This document shows, one piece after another, positions 11,269-23,035 of a DNA stretch of 64,000 bases (its first letter is position 1; each line of letters starts with the position of its first letter). The translations under genes and the position numbers were made by a program. Under the pieces are notes generated by a model that saw nothing but the letters and a program-made list of their open reading frames with translations, was not told the origin of the DNA and did not search any database. This DNA comes from Undaria pinnatifida (taxonomy: Eukaryota > Sar > Phaeophyceae > Laminariales > Alariaceae), in contig JABAKD010000023.1 of the NCBI GenBank assembly GCA_012845835.1, positions 17,724,751 to 17,788,750 of the forward strand, written 5' to 3'.

Positions 11269-12640
11269 GTGGATAAATATAGGAGTGGGCTTAGGGAAGG
11301 TGGGGAGGGCGTTGGGAAGGGTGCGGTGGCTTCTGCAGCTGAGCAAGCTGCATCTGAATGGGCGAGAGAAAAGGGGGAGGGGGGGGGACGGTTCGTGACG
11401 CGGTTCAAGATGGGCTTAGTGGAGTTGGGGGAAGAGGTGCGGACGCAAGCGCTGAGGATGAAGCGGAGGGTGAACACGTGGCCGACGGCGGAAGAGGCCG
11501 GGCCCCTTCCAGTACCGGAGTTCAAAGCAACGCGGGCGTGGCTGGACGTGGCGCCCATATACATGGATGGGGGGGTGCGAGGGAGGGCTGGGGGAGAGAA
11601 GGGGGGGGGGGGGGGGAGGGGGCGAAGAGGGCAACCGGCGGGGGCAAGCGGGCCGGGGGGGGAGGGGTGTAGGAGGAGAATGCAAAGGAGTGGCGGTTAA
11701 CTTTTATCACGAGCAGTGGGGGGGGCTGTCTCTGCCGCTGCAGCACTTCAGGATTCAGGCAGTGAAGAAAGGAATCAGGAGGGCGCATGCGGAGGCGGGG
11801 AACCAGGCACGGGTAAGGAGGCCGCTGACGTGGGAGATGATCAGAGTGTTGGAGGAGAGTATCGGCGCGTGGGGGGTAGGGGGGAAGATTGTGTGGATCG
11901 GGCTGGCACTGACGTATCAGCTGCTGCTGAGGGCCTCGGAACTATTCGCGGAGGAAAGAGGAAATGTGCATGAGGTTTACCGCTTGAGTAGGGGGGATGT
12001 GGCTTTCTTCGAGAAACGGGTGCAGCTGGGACCGGGAGGGAAGGAAGCCGCGGATACGGTGGGGATCCGTCTCAAGGGGGGGAAGGGAGACCAGGGGAGA
12101 CAAGGCGCGGTAGCCGTGAGAACAAAAGGATCTGGGGGGGGTCGGGGGGGGGGTAGAAGGGAACGTAGTGGACCTGATGGCGGAGCTAGTAGGCTACTAC
12201 GGGAGGACGGTTCCGGGGGGGGGGAAACGCCTCGCTGATGACATACAGGAGCGGGGGAAAATGGAAGGCATGGACGAAAGGGCAGGCGGCGTTTTGCTTA
12301 AGGAGCGGGCTGGAGAGAGTGGGGAGGAAATGGAAGAAGCAAGGGAAAGGGGCAGTGGGAGAGCTGGTTCCAGAGGAATTCGCGCTGCACTCCGGAAGGA
12401 TAGGGGAAGCGACAAGGCTTGCAGAGAGGGGAACACAACCGTGGGTGATCCAGAGAAAAGGAATGTTGGCGTCGCAGGCATTCATGGGGTACGTGAGATC
12501 GAATATGGAAGACCCCCTTTGGGTGTCAAGGATATTGGTAGGGAGGTCAGGAGCGCCGGGCAGATAGCCGGGGCAAGGGACGAGATGGGGGGGGGGGCGG
12601 GGGGGCGGGGGCGAGGGTAGAATAGCGTAGGCGCGGGCGT
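11269..12640 (+). pseudogene. Tyrosine recombinase pseudogene 1
   Basis: Remnant of a site-specific tyrosine recombinase, the enzyme class that integrates DIRS, Ngaro and Crypton elements by strand exchange through a tyrosine. The core reads through RRPLTWEMI (about 11818-11845), the first catalytic arginine in LLRASELF (codon 11930-11932), an LKGGKGDQ block near 12073-12095, the HxxR motif as HSGR (12388-12399) and the tyrosine region AFMGYVR (Tyr codon 12490-12492). The N-terminal third is a low-complexity Gly/Arg stretch and the frame shifts at G-runs near 12136-12230, so no continuous protein exists. The paralogue at 21059-22154 shares the same motif order. The shifts may be true decay or G-run sequencing errors. 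Confidence 0.65.
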
Positions 12641-12867
12641 AGAACGCGGCTTCCGAATGGGCTTCTGGTTGTTGAGGTTATCTGTCGGGAAGGGGGGCAG
12701 GTCAGCCGCGTACAATAGCTGGGAGAGGGAGCGGGGGAGGGAGAGGGGGGCACGGAAAACCGGACGAGGGTGAGTCGTCAGTTTCCCCCCCCCTTAACCT
12801 CCACCGCGGGGCGGGGGAACACCATGATATAAATGAACACGCATATTTTCGTGAAGAGGAGACCGAA
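12641..12867. other. Linker between recombinase and right terminal repeat
   Basis: G-rich then mixed sequence with no supported gene. Confidence 0.3.
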
Positions 12868-13170
12868 ATGTAAGAATGCCGGAACAGTCTGGAGTTTGGC
12901 GGAACAAAGAGAAAATATCGGAGAACCGGGTAGCATAGGGGGGGGGGTGGTTCCAGGGGAAGGAATAGCGGAAAAATAGGAGGACCTCAGCAGCAACAAC
13001 GTAGCACAGCAGCAGCACAGCAGCAGCGAGTATCGGACACAACAACCGGTAGAGGAAGAAGGGAGTAGTGCCCACGCAGGAGCGACAGCAGCAGCAGTAG
13101 CAGTAGGGAGAAGACGTCGGCAGGAGCATAGGGGTAGAGAGGTGGCACGGGGAGACACCGATCGCAATCT
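12868..13170 (+). repeat. Right terminal direct repeat (A2)
   Basis: Near-identical to 5658-5959, same orientation. It is followed after 16 bp by the 44-bp host block that also precedes A1. Confidence 0.75.
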
Positions 13171-13186
13171 CCCACCCTCCCACCCG

Positions 13187-13700
13187 ACCAAACCATTCAA
13201 ATACTTGTTTAATTCTTACTGTATGCAAGTATTTTGGTTGTTCAGACCTCTCCTTGTTCATGATTCATGTCGCAGTTTCGGTTTTTAAAGAGTAATGACG
13301 ACGGAGCCCTCTCGCCCATAATAAAAAAAAAAAACGTAAGCAGCCGCTGAGAGCGCCTACTGTACAGGGATACACAGTATTGTGTTTTTTCAACCATTTC
13401 ACCAAAACGATGTCATTAGGGGGCACTCATCGGTTAGGGTTAGTTCCATCCATTGTGAAAAACGCAAAAATAATGTAGGACACCCCTACTGTAGCAGCCT
13501 GGGTATGCGCAATTGAATGTAGGTCGACGGGGGAAGACATAGCTCGAATCGTCTCGTGATAAAAAAGAAGAGCGAACGAAAAATTTACGACTACCGCGAA
13601 GAATCATGAACTGATGACACCTCGAATGTACTGAAAACACACATATATATGAGGTGTCGTCTCTGTATTTTCCATAGGGAAATGTGTCATGCTGCTTGAT
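13187..13700 (+). repeat. Dispersed repeat with GAGAGCGC and GGTGTCGTC inverted repeats
   Basis: The first part matches the 5398-5597 unit (44-bp block, then GTAATGACG..., then GCTGAGAGCGCCTACTGTA). The rest, about 13490-13690, matches 23503-23696, including a segment with arms GACACCT / AGGTGTC around ACTGAAAACACA. No coding sequence. It looks like a non-autonomous repeat family whose edges I cannot fix. Confidence 0.55.
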
Positions 13701-13830
13701 TTAATCTTCATCGTCAGGGCATCCATCTAAAGAACCAAAGAACGGAGGCCAAAAAATAAGTTCATCCTCATTGACAGGGATGTGTGAACCAACCTAAAGA
13801 ATGAAAGATCCAAAATATCATGCAATAAAC

Positions 13831-16800
13831 TTGTTGTTATCACATTAACTCGCATAATCAAGTCCGTGGTCACAGGACAGGCTCCAGTCACTCTGGAGCT
13901 GAGGAATACCCCAGGGAAAAACACAAACAAACCAAAGATGGTACACGCATACATCACAGCTGACGCAATTCATGCCTCCACCAGAAACATCTAAAAGTGA
14001 AATCGGAAGTCAGCCTAGGATATGCCAGGTCCATACTGGTGGATACGTCTCACTACTCGCGCCTGGAAAAACCGTCTATACCGCTTGCCACCCAAGAAAG
14101 ACTACCACGTATATATTGCACATAGTACCTATCACTACGCATACGCACGACAGACGCTATTAAAGTATATTGGAAAAAAGTAACAAAGAGAGGAAAATAA
14201 TGGAAAGGGAAGGAAAAAAAATACATGAAGGCGGAAAAACGAACAAGGAAAGGAAAGAAAAGAAAAGACAAGAAAAGCAAGAAAAGACAATACAAGAAGA
14301 GGAAGCAAGGAAAGGACAAGAGAAACAAATGTCATACAGGCAGACCCTAGGAACTGACTACAGATGGCATTGGGATCTTAGAGGGCATCAAGTGCTTCAT
14401 CAATGGCAATAGGGAGAGATCGCAACATGGCGAAGACGTCAGACCGGTCTTACGCTATCTTGTGACGGCCATTGGAAGGCCCACAAATTTCAAGACGATG
14501 ATGGCCAGACCCAGACTTCAGTCCCTCGGGCATGACACCCCCCCTCCCCCCCCCCCCCCCCTCCCCCCGGCCGCTTAGACATGCCGACTGTGGATGCCGC
14601 TGCCGCAGACTTTGCGCGTCGCTCTGCAGCTTTGCGTCCCTCCGTTTCATGCCAAATCCGAGTGGACAACTCGGCTCCCTCCTCTACTCGTGGAAACCAT
14701 CTCCCGGCCTTCTGGGCAGCCTTTCGCCACCCTTCGAACTTCATTCCAAAGACCGACATATCCTCCTTCAGATGAGCCATCCAGTCCTTCTATTGCCCCC
14801 CTGAGTAGCCCTTACCCCGAACAAGCTCCCCAAATATCACCCTCTGTGGCAGACGCTTCTCCCCCATACGTGCTGCAAATCCCGCAAACAGTATCCTCCG
14901 CTTGCGAACTATCGCCTCTATGCTCTCGGAAGCTGTCTTGGCAAGCGCGTCGGCGTACGATAGGGTTTGGTCGTCACGTTTCCGTTCCCGTCATCCAAGA
15001 CATCGGAGGAGCATGGAGTGGTGAATCCGTCGTAGCCTGTCATAGTCACGCTTGTTCGGGCTCCACATCGTGCAACCGTAGAGTAGATTCTCGATCACCT
15101 CAGCTTTCGGCAACCGCACCTTCAACCGGTAGCGCACACTCGGGCGATCACAGATTTCCATCTTGTACCGCAGGAAGCACGCCCAGGCTCTCTGAAGACG
15201 CCCCGTCATTTCAATGCTAAGGACTCTGTCTGCGGTGATAGCCCCGCCCGAGTACACAAACTCGACTGTTTGTTTGTATAACTGGCCGGCTGCATTGATT
15301 GTGAACGACACCTTCCCCCCGCCTTTGGTTTGCAGGCACATGATCTCTGTTTTCGCCTCGGAGACCGTGAGAACAAACGACGAGCACGCAGTCACGATCA
15401 CCGTCACCATCCTCTCCAGCCCTTCTGATAATCGCGATACGATGCCCGCATCGTCCGCGTACAGCATACCCCACAATCTCTGCACCTCCTCCCCCTCCTT
15501 CCCCCTCCGCCCGCCGACTTTGCCTGTGCGCGAAGTGTCCTTCTTGTCGCCTTTCTCCTTTCGTTGGAGCTGCATCATGTTATCCGTGATGGCTGCATCA
15601 GCGAGGAAGCGTTTCTCGGCCACACGCAGTACCGCCGTGAAAAACATGTTGAACAGCAGTGGCGCGAGCACGCATCCTTGCCTGAGACCTTGCCCCACGT
15701 CGAACTTATCCGAGCACTCTCCATCATCCAACCGCACGAATGCTTGCATGCCGTCGTGGAATTGGCGGATGACGGCGAGCATTCTCGGTGGCACGCCAAA
15801 ACGAGCAAGGACATCCCACAAAAGGGTTCGGTCGACGGAGTCATATGCTTTGGTGAGGTCGATAAAGCACAAGTACTAGGGGGTGTCCTTTTTCCACGCC
15901 AGTTCCTGCAGTCGTCGTACTACGAATATAATGTCAACCGTCGAGCGTTGGGGTCTGAACCCACACTGTTCCTCCGGCAGTTCTCGCGTTCCCAATAGTC
16001 ACTCAGGCGACCCGCGATGACTTTGAGGAGTACTTTGCCGGCGTTAGCCACGAGGGAGATACCACGATAATTGCCACACTCAGTCCGATCTTTCTCCTTG
16101 TGAAGCACCTTAATCGTTGCATCTTTCCATTGTTGCGGCAAGCCACCTCCCCTCCACACAGCGACGATGATATCGTGGAACTTTCCGAGAGTGTTCAATT
16201 CTCCTTCGTCGGCCAAAACCTTCAAGAGCTCGGCATGGAGACCATCGGGCCCTACCGCCTTTCGGTTCGCCAACGCACGGATCGCCTCCTCTACTTCGTA
16301 CCTAGTCGGGGCATCATCCAGTGGTCTGCACGGGGGCCACTGCTTAAGCCCGTCCACAATGCTCGGGTCAAGGATCGGCGACTTGGTGTTAAGCAGTTTG
16401 TGAAACTCACCCACCGCTCGTGGATGAGGGCATTATCCCGCAGCAATCGACCTTCCTCGTCTTTGATGTACTGCGAGTTAAACGTCCTCTTCCCTTCCAC
16501 ATCTATCCCCTTGGTGTTTGTAGAAGTCAAATTGATCACCTTCTCGGCTACGCCCTTCGACTTGGTTAACGTAATCTTCGAAGAACATATGTGCAGCTTC
16601 TGCCCGCGTGCGTTTCAGCTGTTTGGTGATCGCCTTCAAGGCTCCCCTTAGACCACGACCGTTTGGAGCAGAACGGACCCGTTTCCTCGCGTCTTCCCTA
16701 TCCTGCCATCGTGCGTACAACTCCGCTTTCGTCTCCTCGGTCGCACACCAGCCCCTCGGTACTTGTCTGCGCCGAATAGAGGGCGCTAGGTCAGCCGCAT

Positions 16801-17230
16801 TCGACAGTAGCGTCTCGGTCAGTAATGAGGTCATGTCATCAACGCTTCCGGCATTAGTACCGGGTATCGTGGATGCAAGCTTGGCTGCTATCGCGTTTTG
16901 GAAATTCATCCGGAGATGCGGGTCCGCCATTAATCTTGGTGGATCAATAGCTCGCCGGTTTTTGATGACCCTCTTTGGACGATTTGGTGCGATGCGGCCC
17001 AAAAGGCAAATATTTCCGATTACCAGGTTGTGGTCCGACTCAGCGTTCTCCCTGTGTGGGGTCCGCACAGTGAGATTACGTACCAATCGTCTATCCACTT
17101 GCCGTCAGTATGTAGTCAAGCCTGTAATGGGTATTTCCTCGGTTAGGACTCTGAAACGTGGACGATACACCACGAGCAGGTGTAGCATATTCACACCCGG
17201 CCACCGCTGGCTGTCGATGGTACAAAATGG
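13831..17230 (-). mobile_element. LINE element, longest copy (5'-truncated)
   Basis: On the minus strand, in order: end of an APE-type endonuclease, reverse transcriptase, a C-terminal region, a C/G-run, a 3' UTR, a purine/pyrimidine tract and the AAC-ended tail (tail 13831-14330). The 5' end is missing, starting inside the endonuclease near 17226. Four or more other fragments of this family lie in the window. Its 3' end defines the tails annotated elsewhere. Confidence 0.8.
14490..17226 (-). pseudogene. LINE ORF2: APE endonuclease end and reverse transcriptase
   Basis: ORF2 proteins of LINEs nick DNA and copy their RNA at the nick. Visible: endonuclease terminal motif ESDHNLVIG (about 17010-17035), reverse transcriptase blocks [16 protein letters not shown] (about 16200-16270), [11 protein letters not shown] (about 16030-16075), [10 protein letters not shown] (about 15825-15855), [16 protein letters not shown] (about 15650-15700) and the catalytic YADD box (about 15460-15475). 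A C-terminal region continues to about 14490. Damage: a TAG at 15876-15878, a frameshift near 15990 and further shifts near 16400 and 16520. It is therefore dead. I place it with RTE/jockey-like LINEs by layout only. Confidence 0.85.
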
Positions 17231-18929
17231 TGCGCATTTTTTATATTATGAAGTGGAGGAATATTTAGTATATTCTGGAACAGAACGATAAATAATTCGT
17301 TTTTATGTTGGCCCGAAGGATTGAAGAGTTGAAATTCTAGGATACATGGTGATAAGAAATATTGCACAGCTCCGACAAGACAATCAAACCGAACGTCCGA
17401 AAGCCTAAGGGGTTCAGGTAGGTCGTTGGATTCACGAAAGGGATTATGTGAGTCCAGGTATTGGACACACGATAATGAATGAAGAACAGCCCCATGAGAT
17501 AATTATTCTCACGAGCTAACTTTCAGAGCTCGCGAAGCACAGGAGTCTCACGCAAAAGGCGCGAAGCCTCAGCTGGATTTACACGATAGCCTCATTCATG
17601 ATAACGAAGCTATGATCACAAAGAATAGGCAGGCTGACCATGAGCGAAACCATACACATCAGGTGCACAAAAGATGGATGTGCGCAGATTACCGTGGGCT
17701 GTATTACACTCACAGACACATGTGTAGTACATACGAAGACCTATCCCAAAGTTCTATGTACATGTCCGCATACATTCCGAGAGCACCGGAATATGATCAT
17801 CCGTTCAGAAGACGGCACAACCGCGCATGAAAAGCTGTTCGGTTATTTACTATATGGTATACTGCATGCAGAAGCGTAGGAAACAACATGTGCTGAGGGT
17901 AAGGGTGCCTGGCAATGACATGTATATATATCCCGCTATATACACCGGAGCTTCACACAACAATATTTACGTACATCGTGGGTAGTATGTCACATGCGCA
18001 GGTATGAGAGGGGTACGTACACTTACGCAACACGTACCTGGCAGGGTCATGACGATAAGGCAAATCGCTGTATCACGGAAACGGTATCGTGTCATATCAT
18101 CCCAGGATATACATCGTAATTCGAGTAAGAGGCCGGCAAGGAGAAGTCGCCAGGAACAAGTAACACGCACACATGCATAATACATTGCGGTTGAATTTGG
18201 CATCCAGATAAGAAAAAACAGAGGCGTTATTATGTGCCTGGTATAATAAGTATACTTGGCGTTATACGGAGTATGCAGATCATACGACGTATGTGTAAGT
18301 GAGCAAATACTTTATGGATAAAACATCAAGACATTTGAGGAGACGGCACCAAAGCACATACCTATATAGGCAATGATGATCAGGGTAGCCCAGTATCATG
18401 AAATGGTATAAAAATTAGTGTGTGGAGACGAACGATACCGTTGATATAAACCTGGTACCTGGCGGGGTATATATGGAGAATCCACGCGGCCAGCCAACAT
18501 TGTATACATATCATAGTATTTTGGTGTGTGGGTTATCTTACCCGTTGTGTGTATATGATATACGGAGAATGGGCTCGGCTAGCCAAGATCTATAGGTGTG
18601 TACAGGTTGTACGGAGTCATTGCAGCACGATCGCATAATAACCGACGTGAGACCAATCAAGCACGGGGGGGGTCCAAATTGGGGGATCTGGTGTAGTTAA
18701 GGAAAAAAAAATTAAATTAATTTCAGGGGGGGTACGTCGATAAACAATGACGATGCAAAAAAAAAAATCAAGTAATATTGAATCTATTTCATTTAGTTGT
18801 TTTTTGGCTTCGCCTATACCACGACTGGAACGTCGAAATAAGCTACTCACAAGTAGCCAAAAAGGCATAGCTCCTCCCGGATCATATACATACGTGGTCG
18901 GCCGATGTTAACAGTAATAACAGCCAAAC
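17231..18929. other. AT-richer region, no confirmed gene
   Basis: Contains a possible small ORF (17640-17879, listed separately) and loosely repeated ACCTGGCA/TATATAT motifs (about 17905-17945, 18025-18050, 18235-18250, 18445-18480). Two related stretches with GATATACGGAGAAT-like wording lie near 18460-18580. Nothing else recognised. Confidence 0.35.
17640..17879 (+). CDS. Possible small Cys/His-rich protein, unrecognised
   Basis: 79 codons from ATG to TAG. Cysteines at residues 9, 14, 21, 28, 40 and 42 and histidines at 31, 44 and 49, the last group spaced C-x-C-x-H-x4-H, could bind zinc. There is no signal peptide or membrane segment. I do not recognise the family. The ORF is short and could be chance or a relic of a larger gene. 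It lies outside the clear repeats, which is the main reason to list it. Confidence 0.2.
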   Translation: MSETIHIRCTKDGCAQITVGCITLTDTCVVHTKTYPKVLCTCPHTFREHRNMIIRSEDGTTAHEKLFGYLLYGILHAEA

Positions 18930-20095
18930 ATAATTATGATGGAGGGCCGGGTAAGTACCTCACCGCAACGGAGAGTGAGGGCGAACTTATCCAGAGAGTT
19001 ATCACGGCAAGTCCGACGAACGGCACCACGACGTGTGGGGGGGAAAGAGCCGACTATCAATAGGACGATAGCCAGACAGTCTAAGGCCAAATAAAGCCAC
19101 GGGTCAGGTAACAGTAACATTAACAGCCACATGAAATCATGATAGTCGAAAACTGAGGGCTGGGCAAATACCTCACCACAACGGAGAGTGAGGGCGTACT
19201 TATCCAGACAGTTACCACGGCGAGTCCGACAAAAGGCACCACGGTGCTTGGGGGAGAGCCGAGTATCGATACGACAATAACCAAGCAAACAGTCTAATAA
19301 TGGTCAAATGATACCACGGGTCACGTTCGGAAGGTCGATCTGAAAAATACTTCACAACTATGGATGGATGTGGGAGGGTAGAAATTTTCAGAGAGTTATT
19401 GTGGCAAGTCCGCAAGATACACTATAAAAAAAAAAGGATGACGGATATCGAGTCGGAATATAACAACCTAACAACAAAGCAGCTGGTATAAGACGTGCCT
19501 TGTGCGTGTTTTCACACAGTGTCGGTCTGAATAAAAATACTTCGCCGCTACGAACGGATGTGTGAGGGCGGCAGAGAATGAGTGGCTATAATGTCAACTC
19601 GGTCGTCAACAAATAAAAAGGGGTTCGAGACGGCACATGTTCAAAAAGGGGGGAGTCTGAACAATATGTCTCAATCAAGCACGGACATGTGAAGGTATAG
19701 ACTTATTGAGAAAGTTAAACCCGCGATACTTAAGTCCGATGAAATGCACCACGTAGGGAGACTATCGGGCGATACCCCCATAGGGAAATGGAGTGTGTTC
19801 ACAGAGTGTTAATCTGAACCATACTACAGTAGACTCAACCAAGGACGGACGGGTGAGGGCGGACTTGTTCCGACTGGTATCAAATCCGACGAGAAATGCT
19901 ACCATGTGTAGATTGTTTGAATTGGTTCGAAATATCGCCTTATAGTATGTTCGAAGAGCTGTGTTTATTTGAATACTACTTCACAACAAGGACGTAAAAG
20001 TGAGGGCCGACGTATCCAGATTACAGCATACATAGGGTCACAACGGCGTAGTACGTTAACAGGGGTGTCAATCAGAACAACGCCCGGGCGACTTA
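18930..20095 (+). repeat. Diverged tandem repeats, about 150-240 bp units
   Basis: The first two units are clear (about 18940-19140 and 19150-19330), sharing ACCTCACC.CAACGGAGAGTGAGGGCG, TTATCCAGA.AGTTA and AGTCCGAC.AA.GGCACCACG. Progressively weaker copies follow near 19340, 19530, 19660, 19830 and 19970, keeping TGAGGGCG and AGTCCGA cores. No ORF spans them. Confidence 0.55.
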
Positions 20096-20111
20096 ATGAC
20101 TTAGTCTAATA

Positions 20112-20521
20112 GTGCCATCCTACGGGAGGGCTATAACATTTTGGGTTTGGGGCCAAACGTTTTCTGACGAAGAGAGTTTAAAAGGGCTTAGGTCCACAGA
20201 AAGATGGGTAAACCGAAACGTTTTACGCCACACATTCCGAGAGCAGGCCGTTGCCGTTGTGAATAGGAAACAACATTTCTTATACTGTTGGGGCACTGCT
20301 GACCACAATCACATCCCAGCTTAACAAGGCGGAATTGCTGAACGTGCAGCGGAGGCACATGCACAATACCTCGTACACGCTACGAATGGCCGTTCGTCTG
20401 CTAGCAGTATTTCAGCCGAACGATTACACGGGTGGCGCATTGCATTCGCCAGCGAAACATTTGTCGATCGAATGGACACACATTTAAAACGTTTGCTGCA
20501 GGCCGCCAGGAAATTGAAATA
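20112..20521 (+). pseudogene. Degenerate ORF with one internal stop, unrecognised
   Basis: One frame stays open from 20112 to 20521 apart from a TAA at 20322-20324, giving about 70 plus 65 codons. The first part starts with GTG rather than ATG. Composition looks protein-like, and the second part is rich in alanine with basic residues. I recognise no domain. It may be a relic of a longer gene; chance is also possible. Confidence 0.2.
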
Positions 20522-21028
20522 ATCGAAATATTTCGGAGAACGGATACACGTACGGCCAATTAACAGACACCGCCATATAACCGCAAAACGCCACGAGGTG
20601 CTTCATATTATATTAACAAACGTACAGCAGATACAGGATGATAATAATCGCGCAGCAGACGGCACCAAGTACTGTTCGATATATCATACGGCAAGCAATT
20701 TCACGGCAAGAGGAAAGACGGGCTGATAGTAGATGTGCATACCAGCGACATGTATATGCAGATACTGGTATATATATACCTGGGAACCGAGCACGATACA
20801 CACACTATTAATGTGTGGACACTGTTGAGCGCATATATATATACCCGATCAGGTACCGTCCAGTGGTCCATATAGCACATATGTACCGAGACATATCATG
20901 CAGACTCATATAGACACGAGGCCGGGTGTATGTAACCAAGACCGGCACAGGGGCTGCGACCCTGTATGATTATTGGCAGGAACAGGTGCTGGGACCAGCG
21001 GGGGAAGCGCTTTGTTCCGGAATGTTAA
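20522..21028. other. Nothing recognised
   Basis: AT-rich sequence with short TATATA runs (about 20768-20780 and 20838-20850). No supported feature. Confidence 0.3.
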
Positions 21029-21058
21029 CTCCAGTACGTCCGAAACTCCGTTGCGCGA

Positions 21059-22154
21059 ATGTCTGATCGCACTTACGCCTCAGGTTTCGCATCGTGGACG
21101 AAATTTCGCAGGCTAGTGGGAAGGGACCAGTACCTTAAGTCGGACTCGGAAGAGGGAGTCAATGAGCTTGCCTTAGTCGGTTTTGCCGGCTGGTTTAGTG
21201 CATCGCAACGCAACCAGGCCGGGACATTTTCAAGTAAACAAGCTGCTGTGCAATTCTTTCATGTTAGCTGTCGGGTTTGAGGTTCCAACGCAATTGCCGT
21301 TCGTCAAACGTGCGCTGCAAGGAATCAGCCGGGCACACGCTGCCACGGGCACGCCTCGTAGGGTGCGCCGTCCGGTGTCGTGGGATATGTTTCTCCAAGG
21401 GGAATATAGCATATCCACACAAGGACAAGGGGGTCGGGTGTTATGGCTATGTCTAGGTATGAGCCTTTTTTTTTTCTTCAATGCCCGTTCGGACGAGGTG
21501 GTCGCTCGGGACGGGGGCGCGGTGCACCCAACCCCCGGTGTAACACTGGCCGACGTTGCGTCTTACGATGGCAAAAACCTGTTGGGCTGTTTAAAATGGC
21601 GACAGGCAGATAGGGTGGAGGTCCGGTTCCGTGGACACAAAGGGGACCAAGCCGGGGTATGCAGCATAGTGATAGAACACGTGACGAGGTCAGCGGAGAG
21701 CGTTCGGGACTGCGATCGGACGGAGCCGCTGTCGCTCTTATGGTGGAATTGTTGTCGTGTGGCGCCATTCTTCCCGAACACACCTCTGTCCTCGTACCGG
21801 TGTAAGGGAAATGTCGTAACTTGGCAGTACGGCTGGGCGATGAATGCGCTTAGATATATCGTTTGGGAGTCGGAGGGAAAGCCGGAGGGATTCGCATGGC
21901 ATTCTCTTCGAATTGGGGAGACCTCAGAACTCGCGGCAGGGGGGGTAGTGTCGGAGCGAGAGATCCAGAGGGAAGGACGATGGAAGTCCGACGCGTACAA
22001 GATATACACACGCAACAACACGGAGGACGCGAGTCAAGTGTCAAGAAAACTTGCGAAAGAAGGGATGGGGTCTCTGACACAACCAGGCCAGGATACGGTC
22101 TGGGGCAAACTGCAACGGGAGCGGACGGCCTCGGGTTTGGAGGAGTTTGAATGA
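21059..22154 (+). pseudogene. Tyrosine recombinase 2, one frameshift
   Basis: Two overlapping reading frames make one recombinase of about 360 residues: an N-terminal core-binding part (21059-21270, with YASGFASWTKF) and a catalytic part (about 21270-22154). Catalytic landmarks in order: first Arg in NARSDEVV (21486-21488), the FRGHKGDQAG block (about 21633-21660), HxxR as HSLR (21900-21911), EIQREGRWKSDAYKIYTR (about 21958-22013) with Tyr at 22005-22007. The only visible lesion is a one-base shift near 21270. It is far better kept than the copy at 11269-12640. It belongs to the DIRS/Ngaro/Crypton-like group; no reverse transcriptase is adjacent, so a Crypton-type or solo gene is possible. 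Confidence 0.75.
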
Positions 22155-22409
22155 TCGGGGATCATTTGGGGAACTAGGTGATCCGAGACCGTATAGTAGG
22201 CCCCAGACGAGGGGGGCAGGAGAGGGAATTATAAAAGTATTACACGGAGTAATCGCGCTATGAGCAAGGAGTAATGGCGATATAGGTGAAAACTTGTGGA
22301 TACCGTCAGTGCCGTCGGTAGCAGGTTAAGCCAGCGGAAACTCCCTCCCACGTCTCAGAGAAAAAGAAAAACAACCCAATGCGAAAGATAAAACACAAAA
22401 ATGAACATA
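22155..22409. other. Downstream of recombinase, nothing recognised
   Basis: No gene or repeat boundary identified. Confidence 0.3.
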
Positions 22410-23035
22410 TGCTCCAGCTGTGAGATCGAGGGTTTCGTCGAAACTCATCTGTGCAAGCTGTGTGTGATACTCCGATCGCACGTGTTAGTGGGTGCGTGCC
22501 CTCATTAAGGATACAGGTCGGCGACTCCCCTTGGAACTACAATGTAGCTTGTACCAGGGTCGACAGGGTGATGTTCACCAATCTGTGCGCGGAAAATATA
22601 ACACCCGTTTTTGAGGGGGACAAAATCTGACAGCTATAGAAGGAAATGCATCAGGTTATCAAGTATATCCTGTAAGTTGTATAACCGATGAGGGGAGGGC
22701 GGAGTTAAAAATAAAGAGGAAACGGGGAGCCGGGGGTGAAAAAGAGGAGTGTGTGTGTGGGGGAGCAACTCAATGTGTGAGCGGAAACTATAAACCCTTT
22801 TACGGGGACAAATCTGACGGCTGCATCAGTTTACCATGCATATCCTCCAAGCCGTACAACCGGTGAGGGGAGGGCGGAATGTTCGAAGGGGGGGGGGGAT
22901 TCCAACCGCTTTAGGTCGCATATATGTATACCTGGTAGGAACCCACAATACGTGTGGTGGTCTAGGCGATGGTGCAGGTAGCAGGGGAGGAGGGGAGGGG
23001 GGGGAGGGGGGGCGGTGGAGCAACGGTAAGGATGG
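22410..23035 (+). repeat. G-run dispersed repeat, copy 1
   Basis: 22418-22705 matches 34797-35080 almost throughout (blocks GCAAGCTGTGTGTGATACTC, GTCGGCGACTCCCCTT, GGGGGACAAAATCTGACAGC). Diverged tandem subunits, each ending in a G-rich stretch, follow near 22745-22880 and 22900-23030. No ORF of interest. Confidence 0.6.

Larger units (their letters stand above)
5658..13170 (+). mobile_element. Candidate tyrosine-recombinase mobile element
   Basis: The region is bounded by direct repeats of 302 bp (5658-5959) and 303 bp (12868-13170) that are nearly identical. Between them lie two hairpin arrays and a tyrosine recombinase pseudogene. Direct terminal repeats plus a tyrosine recombinase recall DIRS/Ngaro-type elements, but I see no reverse transcriptase or RNase H motif, so it may be non-autonomous or Crypton-like. 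Host repeat sequence (44 bp) flanks it on both sides and need not be a target duplication, because the host repeat was already tandem. Boundaries are seen; the element class is inference. Confidence 0.5.

Noticed and set aside
5614-13230. 44-bp target-site duplication around the recombinase element
   Set aside because: The 44-bp block already occurs in tandem at 5411-5454 upstream, so pre-existing tandem repeats explain its presence on both sides.
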